NCBI GenBank assembly: GCA_937896105.1
Contig: CALBKR010000369.1
Span: 1-16,571, forward strand
From: an uncultured Bacteroidales bacterium
GTDB lineage: Bacteria > Bacteroidota > Bacteroidia > Bacteroidales > Bacteroidaceae
Length of the DNA stretch: 16,571 nt
Reading direction: 5' to 3'
The notes under the pieces were generated by a model. That model did not search any database. It was not told the DNA's origin and worked only from the letters and a program-made list of their open reading frames with translations. Positions 1 to 6,751 of the stretch are shown here, piece after piece (position 1 is the first letter of the stretch; every line of letters begins with the position of its first letter). A program made the translations under genes and the position numbers.

Positions 1-1
1 T

Positions 2-1105
2 CTGATGACGGGATGGAAGGGCGAATGCGACCTCATCGACCCGATGTGCGGCTCGGGAACACTGCCTATCGAGGCTGCACTCATAGCACGCAACATAGCT
101 CCCGGTGTCTATCGTCAGGGATATGCTTTTGAGAAATGGAAAGATTACGATAGTGCACTTTTCAAGTCAATATACGAAGATGACTCGGCCGAGCGCGAAT
201 TTGAACACAAGATATATGGCTACGATGTCGATGGCCGTATGGTTGCCTGTGCACGCCGTAATGTCAAGTCGGCGATGATGAATGACTACATCGAGGTCGA
301 GTGCCGCGACATAAAGGATTTCGAGGAGCCTGCCTCACCTGCCATTATGGTGGTCAACCCTCCATACGGTGAGCGTCTTGTCCCCGAAAAACTGCTGCAG
401 GTGTATAAAGACCTCGGTACGCGTCTGAAGCACGCTTTTCAGGGCAATGAGGCTTGGGTAATAAGCAACAACTACGACTGTTTTGACCAGATCGGTCTCA
501 AGGCTTCGGCACGCATACCTCTCTACAATGGCGACCTGGACTGCGAATTCCGCAAATATGAACTTTTTCAGGGCAAGTACAAGGGTTTCCGCGACGAGGG
601 CAATGAGCTGAAGAAGGATTTCTCTCCGCTGAGACGCAAGTCGCGTCTCACCGGTCTCAATGGTGAGCCGCGCCCCGAGCGCCAGGCAAAGAGTGTAAAT
701 AACGATGCCGACTATTCGAGTGAGATAGACGAGGATTCAATGCGTCGTGAACTCGAAGCCTATTTCAACAACTACAAGGCACGCAGAAAGCCTGCAAGGC
801 GTGATAGGGGCGAGGGCGAAGCACCCGAAAGGCGCAGCACACGCCCCGAGCGCCGTGATGACCGTCCCGCATCACGTGAAAACCGCCGTGACGACCGTTT
901 CGCCAAGCGCGACAGCCGACGCGATGACCGCTTCGCTCCACGCGACGAGCGCCGTGCTCCACGTGAAGGGCGCGATGGCGGCAAGTTCGCCGGCAAGGGC
1001 AATTTTGAGCGTAAGCCTTACGACCGCAAGGGTGGCAATGACCGCCAGGCTCCATACAAGAACGGCTTTAAACCGCTGCGTGGAGGCAAGAGGGATAAGC
1101 GTTAA
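2..1105 (+). CDS. THUMP-type class I SAM-dependent RNA methyltransferase (RlmL-like), 5'-truncated
   Basis: This is the C-terminal part of an RNA N2-guanine methyltransferase of the RlmL/Trm-G10 type, which uses S-adenosylmethionine to methylate a guanine in RNA, usually 23S rRNA. The reading frame is open to the window edge, so the N-terminal THUMP domain lies outside. Counting from the first visible Met at position 5, the SAM-binding motif DPMCGSGT is at residues 12-19 and the catalytic NPPYGERL motif at 118-125. Both are intact. The Rossmann-like domain ends near residue 190. After it comes a hydrophilic tail of about 175 residues that becomes strongly Arg/Asp/Lys-rich from about residue 257 and contains an 11-residue tandem repeat; it is probably disordered and RNA-binding. 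The Met at 5 is internal, because in this family a conserved hydrophobic stretch and the THUMP domain precede the GW residues. purD follows 33 nt downstream. The exact RNA target cannot be told from the sequence. Confidence 0.93.
   Translation: MMTGWKGECDLIDPMCGSGTLPIEAALIARNIAPGVYRQGYAFEKWKDYDSALFKSIYEDDSAEREFEHKIYGYDVDGRMVACARRNVKSAMMNDYIEVECRDIKDFEEPASPAIMVVNPPYGERLVPEKLLQVYKDLGTRLKHAFQGNEAWVISNNYDCFDQIGLKASARIPLYNGDLDCEFRKYELFQGKYKGFRDEGNELKKDFSPLRRKSRLTGLNGEPRPERQAKSVNNDADYSSEIDEDSMRRELEAYFNNYKARRKPARRDRGEGEAPERRSTRPERRDDRPASRENRRDDRFAKRDSRRDDRFAPRDERRAPREGRDGGKFAGKGNFERKPYDRKGGNDRQAPYKNGFKPLRGGKRDKR
851..949 (+). repeat. Three tandem 33-nt (11-residue) RRDDR repeats
   Basis: Within the methyltransferase tail the motif RRDDR begins at residues 283, 294 and 305 (nucleotides 851, 884 and 917), an exact 11-residue period. 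The units read approximately RRDDRPASREN, RRDDRFAKRDS and RRDDRFAPRDE, followed by a decayed RRAPREG. The DNA units differ at several third positions, so the repeat is either old or held at the protein level. It is in frame and would change length by whole units. Confidence 0.8.
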
Positions 1106-1138
1106 CATTATACATCATTGAACAGAAATATTACGGTT

Positions 1139-2407
1139 ATGAATATATTACTTTTAGGCAGCGGTGGCCGTGAGCACGCACTCGCTTGGAAAATAGCCCA
1201 GAGTCCAAAGGTCGGTAAACTTTATATAGCCCCGGGTAATGCCGGCACTAAAGAAGTAGGTGAGAATGTGAATATCGCTGTGTGCGATTTCGATGCCATT
1301 GCCGCATTTGTGCTTGCAAATAATGTAAAAATGGTAGTCGTAGGCCCCGAGGATCCGTTGGTGAAGGGTATCTATGACTATTTCGCTGCCGACGAGAGGC
1401 TTAAGGAGATTGCAGTGATTGGTCCCACCAAGGCGGCAGCCGAGCTTGAGGGCAGCAAGAGTTTTGCAAAGGATTTTATGCAGCGTCATAACATACCCAC
1501 TGCGGCCTACAAGGCGTTTACTGCAGCAGAGAAGGATGAAGCCTATCGTTTTCTCGAGGGATTGAAGGCTCCCTATGTGCTCAAGGCCGATGGCCTATGC
1601 GCCGGCAAAGGTGTCTTGATATTGTCTACCTTGGAAGAGGCGAAAAACAGTCTCGATGAGATGTTCGACGGAATGTTCGGCGACTCGTCGGCAACAGTTG
1701 TAATAGAGGAGTTCCTCGACGGTATCGAGTGCTCGGTCTTTGTACTCACCGACGGCAAGGATTATGTCCTGTTGCCTGAGGCAAAAGACTACAAGCGCAT
1801 AGGAGAGGGCAATACAGGCCTCAATACCGGTGGTATGGGCTCGATATCCCCGGTTCCTTTTGCAACAAAAGAGTGGATGCAGAAGGTTGAGGATAGGATT
1901 ATCCGTCCTACTGTCGATGGTCTTGTAAGTGATGGGCTATTATACAAAGGCTTCATCTTCTTCGGGCTTATAAATGTATGCGGTGAGCCTATGGTTATCG
2001 AGTATAACGTGCGTATGGGTGACCCTGAGACCGAGTCGGTGATGTTACGTCTTAAAGGTGACATAGTGGAACTGTTCGAGAAGGTTGCTGCAGGTACATT
2101 GGCAGGTACAACAGTTGAGTTCGATGAACGTAATGCAGTTTGCGTGATGCTTGTGTCGGGCGGTTATCCCGAGCACTATGACAAGGGCTTCGAGATGACC
2201 GGTTTTGATGATGCGAAGGAGAGTATCCTGTTCCACGCCGGTACAGCCTGCAAGGATGGCAAGGTGGTTACGGCCGGTGGTCGTGTCATTGCTGCCGTTT
2301 CCTATGGCGCTACACGCGAGGAGGCTCTTGAACGCTCTTTCCGTTCGGCTAATGCTATAAAATTCGAGAAGAAATACTTTAGAGGAGATATCGGCTTTGA
2401 CTTATAA
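1139..2407 (+). CDS. purD: Phosphoribosylamine--glycine ligase (GAR synthetase)
   Basis: PurD catalyses the second step of de novo purine synthesis in the cytoplasm: 5-phosphoribosylamine, glycine and ATP give glycinamide ribonucleotide. The 422-residue product has the usual family length and complete ATP-grasp architecture. The N-terminal motif GSGGREHA is at residues 7-14, PGNAGT at 32-37 and GPEDPL at 69-74. The ATP-grasp glycine-rich segment [12 protein letters not shown] is at 148-159, [14 protein letters not shown] at 222-235, and the metal-binding [12 protein letters not shown] segment at 288-299. I chose the ATG at 1139 because it gives the standard family N-terminus [14 protein letters not shown]; the in-frame TTG at 1118 would only add seven unconserved residues. 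The stop overlaps the TTG start of the next gene by 11 nt, which suggests cotranscription with the membrane genes downstream. No promoter of the Bacteroides type is visible in the 33-nt gap before it, so it may be read from the methyltransferase transcript. Confidence 0.98.
   Translation: MNILLLGSGGREHALAWKIAQSPKVGKLYIAPGNAGTKEVGENVNIAVCDFDAIAAFVLANNVKMVVVGPEDPLVKGIYDYFAADERLKEIAVIGPTKAAAELEGSKSFAKDFMQRHNIPTAAYKAFTAAEKDEAYRFLEGLKAPYVLKADGLCAGKGVLILSTLEEAKNSLDEMFDGMFGDSSATVVIEEFLDGIECSVFVLTDGKDYVLLPEAKDYKRIGEGNTGLNTGGMGSISPVPFATKEWMQKVEDRIIRPTVDGLVSDGLLYKGFIFFGLINVCGEPMVIEYNVRMGDPETESVMLRLKGDIVELFEKVAAGTLAGTTVEFDERNAVCVMLVSGGYPEHYDKGFEMTGFDDAKESILFHAGTACKDGKVVTAGGRVIAAVSYGATREEALERSFRSANAIKFEKKYFRGDIGFDL
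2381..2387 (+). promoter_or_regulatory. Ribosome-binding site supporting the TTG start at 2397
   Basis: AGAGGAG lies inside the 3' end of purD, nine nt before a TTG codon at 2397. Most genes in this window lack a Shine-Dalgarno sequence, so this purine-rich match is informative. It supports TTG as the start of the following membrane protein rather than the first ATG at 2466, which would cut through the first membrane helix. Confidence 0.6.
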
Positions 2408-3374
2408 TAGAACGTTGCACGGCCGTTTCGTGTCAGGCAGGTACACACCAATAATCCTTGTTGTGATGTCGTCCCTGTTGATGCTGTCTGCTATTTGGTT
2501 CCCGGACTTGGTGGCATCGGAAATTTTGCAACCGTCCGAGCCGACTTTCCTTGACAGTGCTGTGTCGCGTATCCTATCGGCTGTGCTGTTTGCGCTTGCT
2601 GCGTTCGTGATATCAAGGCAGACATTCTTTGATAAGCGAGTACATTGGAAGGGTGCACTGTATATGTGGCTTGTTGCCATATCGCTTTTTGCAAACGGGA
2701 ACATTGTCATAGCCTTCGTGTCGCTGTTGTATGTGTTGTCGGTAGCTTTATTGTTTGCAGCCCAGCATAGTGCGGCACCGGTCGGTCAATTGTTTACTTC
2801 GTTTATGCTATTGGGTGTCCTTGCTCTTGTCACACCTTTCTTGCTATACCTTATACCGCTTTACATAGCGTTCATATTCCTTGCGAATATATTCTCCGTC
2901 AGGAACATAGCAGCCTCAATACTCGGATTGGCTACGCCGTTCTGGCTTGTTATGGGCAGTGCTTATGTATTTCCGCAAGCAGAGGTACTCTCAAGAGCCT
3001 TTACTGATGGTCTGCCCTGCCTGTTCGAATTTTCCGCGCCGGAATATTCGACATCCTCTTTGCTTGTGCTCGTGCTTGTCATCCTGCTGCTTTTACCTGC
3101 GGCAGTGTCGTTTATGGGCAGTGCATCGCCGTCTAAGCCACTTCTGCGTCGTCGTTTCTCTTATATAATAGTGACGAGCATATATCTGTTGTTGCTCTCC
3201 TGTTTCGTTGCAGGGGGCAGTGCTCTGTTCTATTTCCTGATGTTGCCCGGCTTGGCCGTCACGGCATCATACATCTTCTCTATGAAGGTGACAAGAATGT
3301 CGAATATCTTTTTTATTATTGTTAATGTAATTATGCTTGCAATAGCAACACATATACTATGGTTGAAACACTGA
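2397..3374 (+). CDS. Multi-pass inner-membrane protein of unknown function (possibly DUF6427-like)
   Basis: This 325-residue protein is very hydrophobic, with about ten likely membrane helices, at roughly residues 17-35, 57-73, 87-98, 101-121, 131-150, 150-166, 171-191, 220-240, 254-273, 274-293 and 302-322; some of these may be half-helices. A short basic N-terminus ([12 protein letters not shown]) and the basic loop KPLLRRRF at 247-254 suggest cytoplasmic segments. No catalytic motif is visible. The overall pattern resembles the uncharacterised Bacteroidota family DUF6427, but I recognise this only loosely. The start is TTG at 2397, supported by AGAGGAG nine nt upstream; the first ATG (2466) would split helix 1. 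The gene overlaps purD by 11 nt and the following DedA-like gene by 16 nt, so the three are probably translated from one mRNA. The overlaps suggest stoichiometric or coupled expression but do not show a function. Confidence 0.8.
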   Translation: MTYNRTLHGRFVSGRYTPIILVVMSSLLMLSAIWFPDLVASEILQPSEPTFLDSAVSRILSAVLFALAAFVISRQTFFDKRVHWKGALYMWLVAISLFANGNIVIAFVSLLYVLSVALLFAAQHSAAPVGQLFTSFMLLGVLALVTPFLLYLIPLYIAFIFLANIFSVRNIAASILGLATPFWLVMGSAYVFPQAEVLSRAFTDGLPCLFEFSAPEYSTSSLLVLVLVILLLLPAAVSFMGSASPSKPLLRRRFSYIIVTSIYLLLLSCFVAGGSALFYFLMLPGLAVTASYIFSMKVTRMSNIFFIIVNVIMLAIATHILWLKH

Positions 3375-3823
3375 TTGATTTTTTCAAGGATTATGGTTAT
3401 TGGGGTATGGGAATACTCTCATTCCTTTCGGGTTCGATTATCCCTATAACGAGTGAGGTTCTTCTTGTATTTTTTCTTAATCTCGGGTTGGACGCAGTGG
3501 GGCTTACTCTCGTCGCAACATTGGGTAATACACTCGGCGGCGTAACCTGTTTTATGCTTGGATACCTGACAAACAAAGAGAGGGTGAAGAAGATATTCAA
3601 GATTTCCGATAAAAGAATGAAACGTGCCGATATAATGATTCAGAAATACGGTTACTGGACAGCTGCCATATCGTTTGTGCCGGCTATCGGTGAGGTGTTG
3701 CTTGTCGTTCTGGGCATTATGCGTGTGAGCAGGTTCAAGGTAATTACAGTTATGGCTATCGGCAAGCTGGTAAGGTATGCATTTATCACTGCATCCTATA
3801 TTGGCGTTTCGGGAAGCTTCTGA
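3359..3823 (+). CDS. DedA/YqaA-family small membrane protein
   Basis: This is a 154-residue member of the DedA/SNARE-associated (VTT) superfamily, closest in size and motifs to the short YqaA branch. DedA proteins sit in the inner membrane; some family members act as lipid flippases (for example for undecaprenyl phosphate) and affect membrane potential and envelope integrity, but the YqaA branch is poorly studied. Visible features are the N-terminal re-entrant segment with PITSEV (Glu33), the GNTLGG motif at 56-61, and a second hairpin with FVPAIGEVLLVVLGIMR at 106-122 (Glu112). Basic loops at 73-90 and 122-127 suggest cytoplasmic turns. The ATG at 3359 overlaps the end of the upstream membrane gene by 16 nt, with no clear Shine-Dalgarno sequence, so translation may be coupled. 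The gene ends 15 nt before the convergent radical SAM gene. Substrate is not predictable. Confidence 0.88.
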   Translation: MVETLIDFFKDYGYWGMGILSFLSGSIIPITSEVLLVFFLNLGLDAVGLTLVATLGNTLGGVTCFMLGYLTNKERVKKIFKISDKRMKRADIMIQKYGYWTAAISFVPAIGEVLLVVLGIMRVSRFKVITVMAIGKLVRYAFITASYIGVSGSF

Positions 3824-3853
3824 TGGTTCTGTAGCCTTTTAATAGGATGCAGT
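3788..3853. repeat. 12-bp perfect inverted repeat spanning a convergent gene junction
   Basis: ACTGCATCCTAT at 3788-3799 is the exact reverse complement of ATAGGATGCAGT at 3842-3853, with 42 nt between the arms. Each arm lies inside the 3' end of one of the two convergent genes (DedA-like and radical SAM), and each encodes Thr-Ala-Ser-Tyr with identical codons on its own sense strand. The arms could pair in either transcript and could help terminate or stabilise 3' ends, since no other terminator is visible in the 15-nt junction. The plus-strand arm is followed by a loosely T-rich stretch (CTTTTATACCCTCTTTT). Function is inference; chance is possible. Confidence 0.5.
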
Positions 3854-4615
3854 AGCTTTTATACCCTCTTTTGCCAACATATTCACTATGCGGTCAAGCT
3901 CCTCCCGAGTGGCTTTCTGCAATCCCTTGACCGGGGTTTCCCTGTCGATGGTGTATATCATTACCTCGCGTGGTGCAATCTCCTTTATTGTGGCAATCCA
4001 GGGGAGTACATAGTTGTCGCCGGTGTTGTCCATCTCCTTGCCCTCAACTTCGCCTTTCAAGAACATAGTCTGTATCACAGCCTTGCCCTCAAAGGCTTTC
4101 ATTCTTTCAATAATTGTGGCAAGGTCGTATTTGCCTGTAGGACGGTCTATCCGTGAGATGAAACCGGGGTCAATTGTGTCGAGTTTCAGGATGTTGTTGT
4201 CTACCTTCTTGAGTGCTTCAAAAACACTCTCTCTTGCAATGAGGGTGGCATTGGTCAGCACGCTGACCTTTGCCGATGGGCATAGCCTGTTGCGTAGTCC
4301 GATAGTGTCATCTATTATCCCGGCAAACTGCGGGTGTACGGTAGGCTCTCCGTTGCCGGCGAATGTCAGGACATCGGGCAATTCACCGCTTGCTCCCATC
4401 TCTACGAGTCTCTTCTCCAGTGCTGTTGCAACCTCTTCTCTTGTGGGCAACACCCCTTTCGACTTGCGCTCGGCATTCAGTCCACATTCGCAGTATATGC
4501 AGTCGAATGTACACACCTTCCCGTCTGCAGGGAGCAGGTTTATGCCAAGCGAGATGCCTAATCGGCGGCTTTTTACAGGCCCGAAAATCGGTGATGGGTA
4601 TATTATTGTGGGCAT
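3839..4615 (-). CDS. Radical SAM protein, COG0731-like (wyosine-type Fe-S oxidoreductase group)
   Basis: This 258-residue cytoplasmic radical SAM protein has the cluster motif CTFDCIYC, with Cys35, Cys39 and Cys42 as the three [4Fe-4S] ligands. The N-terminal sequence before it (FGPVKSRRLGISLGINLLP) is typical of the COG0731 group. The strand-2 motif is AGNGEPTVHP (86-95), which contacts SAM in place of the usual GGEP, and LTNATL follows at 120-125. Only two other cysteines are present (Cys44 and Cys112), so there is no SPASM-type auxiliary cluster. The reaction is unknown: bacterial COG0731 proteins are related to the archaeal/eukaryal tRNA wybutosine enzyme TYW1 but act in organisms without that pathway. 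The start ATG lies five nt after the stop of the upstream LtaS-like gene, making this the last gene of the minus-strand operon. The product ends with TASY. Confidence 0.92.
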   Translation of the reverse strand: MPTIIYPSPIFGPVKSRRLGISLGINLLPADGKVCTFDCIYCECGLNAERKSKGVLPTREEVATALEKRLVEMGASGELPDVLTFAGNGEPTVHPQFAGIIDDTIGLRNRLCPSAKVSVLTNATLIARESVFEALKKVDNNILKLDTIDPGFISRIDRPTGKYDLATIIERMKAFEGKAVIQTMFLKGEVEGKEMDNTGDNYVLPWIATIKEIAPREVMIYTIDRETPVKGLQKATREELDRIVNMLAKEGIKATASY

Positions 4616-4620
4616 AAATA

Positions 4621-6714
4621 TTATTCTGCTTTTCTATTAAGGCTGTCGGTCTCTATTGTCAGCCTGTTCTCTACCATACGGCTCATATACTGCTGTATGA
4701 TAGCCTTCAACTCACGTGTCATCTCCTCCTGAACATCACATTTGCCAAGAATGTTCTCCTTCATAAGGATATCCTTGCGAAGGTCGTACATTGAGAGCTC
4801 CCGGTTATTGTCGCCATCGTAGAGCAGTATGTAGTCACCTTTGTAGTATCTGTAGGCCTCGTTGGCATAATTTACTGCATAGCTCTCCTCGGCCGGTGTA
4901 GATATCAGGCTCTTGCCGAAAGCAATATATGGCCTGTCGTATCCTACATAGTCGAGCACTGTCGGCATAATGTCAATCTGCTGTGCAATCATTGTGGCGT
5001 CAATGCCTGGCTCAAACGGTGCCATCATATCGGGTGAAAAGAATATCACAGGAACCTCCATCTCGCCTGATGAGGTGCGGTAGCGTTCTTCGATGCTATG
5101 GTTCGTGTGGTCGGCAGTAATTACAAACAGTGTGTTCTTGTACCAGCTTTGCTTAGATGCATAGTCAAAGAACTGTCCCAATGCATAGTCGGTATATTGC
5201 ACACATTTCAGGAAGGGGTCATTGCCGCCACGGAACACATTTTTATATTCTCCCGGAATGTTGAACGGATGGTGTGATGATGCCGTGAATACGGTTGTTA
5301 CGAACGGCTCCTTCATCTCGTCCATACACTCGGCATAGTATTGCAGGAACGGCTCGTCCCAGATAGCCCAAGTGCCGTCGAAATCATCATCTGCATCGCG
5401 GTTCGGAGAATCGTCGTATTCGGTCATACCATAATAGCCGTCGAAACCGCTTGTCTTTGCAAAGGCGCTGAAGCCCATTGAACCATTGGGCGCACCGTGG
5501 AAGAAAGCACTGCTGTAGCCGAATTTCCCCAATTCACCGGCAATGCCGCTTACATCGTTCAAAGATGCCGATGAGGAGATGAACGGTACGACAAACATCG
5601 GGATGCTCGACAGCACCGACGGCATTCCGTCTATCGATTTCTTGCCGTTGCCGTATGAATACAGGTAACTCTTGCTGTTCCTGATGATTTTATCGAGGCA
5701 AGGTGTCAGGCTGCCGGTTTTGCGTGGATTATAGGCGCCGATATACTCCTTGCCGAAACTCTCGAGAATAATTACAACGATGTTCTTCTTGTTTGGCATT
5801 ACGCCTTCTCTTGGTTGCCTTATAGGGCTGTATATGTTCTCCAGCTCCTCTATGCTATAATATTTCTTCTGTACAAACGGTTTCCGGCCAATCGTGCGTA
5901 TTATAGTGTATGGAGTGTTCAGTACAATGACAGTCTCGTCGGGTGTCGTCACATAGTCATTTGCGTTGCTGAGTGTCAGCGGGCGTACATCTCTGCCAAT
6001 ACCACCACGTATACCGATAATCATAAGGGGGACTATAATAATCAGTGTCATAATGTGCCAGATGTAATATCTTACCGTGTTGCTGAAAATATCGATGTAA
6101 TGCATAAAGGGCTTGCTGAAATGTTTCCTTGCTGGTGTGTAGAACCTGTAGAGACACCATATAAGTATAATACCGATGATTACCAGCCACCAGTTGTTTG
6201 CCATCTCAACACCGATTATCTTGGCGATGTTTCCTTCATTGCTGAACTCCTTGAATACATCGCTTGTGGTTCTACGCCCGGTGTAGCGTACATATATGCA
6301 GTCGCACAGGCTGGCAATTACTCCAAATGCGTTTGGTATGAAATAAGCAATTTTTGTTATGCGTTGCATTACTTTGCCCTCTTTGTAGTGCAGAGGGAAA
6401 AGAAGGCATAGTGTATATATGGCATTGAGATAGCATACTGCAGGTGTTGCAAAGACCAGATTGCCTTTAAATAGCATCCACCATCCGTTATTGTCAATTG
6501 CACTTGAATATTCGTTATAGTTGATAAGCAGGAATATTACCTGGCACAGCAGCAGTATGAGATATGACAATAGAGTGTTCATACATATTGCCACCAAAAG
6601 GTTCTTGCATCTTATTTTCTTGCTAAAATAGCTCTGCCGGTATGCCTCCCTGCATTTATTGTAGCCTTTACTAATAGAATCCTTAATCTTGTTGAAAATT
6701 TCAGTAGCCTTCAT
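4621..6714 (-). CDS. LtaS-type membrane phosphotransferase (sulfatase fold), Ser nucleophile
   Basis: This 697-residue protein has the lipoteichoic acid synthase architecture: about five N-terminal membrane helices (near 39-65, 84-107, 119-143, 175-190 and 216-236), a conserved linker after GIRGG at 234-238, and an extracytoplasmic alkaline-phosphatase-like catalytic domain from about residue 308 to 600. The predicted metal and catalytic residues are Glu318 in ILESF, the nucleophile Ser360 in GKKSIDGMPS, Asp535-His536 in ITADHTNHS, and a substrate-binding His at 481 or 482 in ASSHHPF. The nucleophile is Ser where LtaS itself has Thr. There is no C/S-x-P-x-R signature, so it is not a formylglycine sulfatase. 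The family moves phosphoglycerol or phosphoethanolamine from phospholipids to glycans or lipids; in this Gram-negative the acceptor is unknown. It sits 37 nt downstream of a paralogue and 5 nt upstream of the radical SAM gene. No Shine-Dalgarno sequence is visible. Confidence 0.9.
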   Translation of the reverse strand: MKATEIFNKIKDSISKGYNKCREAYRQSYFSKKIRCKNLLVAICMNTLLSYLILLLCQVIFLLINYNEYSSAIDNNGWWMLFKGNLVFATPAVCYLNAIYTLCLLFPLHYKEGKVMQRITKIAYFIPNAFGVIASLCDCIYVRYTGRRTTSDVFKEFSNEGNIAKIIGVEMANNWWLVIIGIILIWCLYRFYTPARKHFSKPFMHYIDIFSNTVRYYIWHIMTLIIIVPLMIIGIRGGIGRDVRPLTLSNANDYVTTPDETVIVLNTPYTIIRTIGRKPFVQKKYYSIEELENIYSPIRQPREGVMPNKKNIVVIILESFGKEYIGAYNPRKTGSLTPCLDKIIRNSKSYLYSYGNGKKSIDGMPSVLSSIPMFVVPFISSSASLNDVSGIAGELGKFGYSSAFFHGAPNGSMGFSAFAKTSGFDGYYGMTEYDDSPNRDADDDFDGTWAIWDEPFLQYYAECMDEMKEPFVTTVFTASSHHPFNIPGEYKNVFRGGNDPFLKCVQYTDYALGQFFDYASKQSWYKNTLFVITADHTNHSIEERYRTSSGEMEVPVIFFSPDMMAPFEPGIDATMIAQQIDIMPTVLDYVGYDRPYIAFGKSLISTPAEESYAVNYANEAYRYYKGDYILLYDGDNNRELSMYDLRKDILMKENILGKCDVQEEMTRELKAIIQQYMSRMVENRLTIETDSLNRKAE

Positions 6715-6751
6715 CTTGGGTCTGTTATAAGGGTTTTATTGGTTTTGTTTT

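Noticed and set aside
851..949. 33-nt spaced repeats as a CRISPR-like array
   Set aside because: The repeats are contiguous, in frame and protein-coding, with no spacers.
747..1121. Overlapping plus- and minus-strand reading frames opposite the methyltransferase tail
   Set aside because: These long frames follow from the biased, repetitive Arg/Asp codons of the real gene and encode low-complexity sequence with no recognisable domain.
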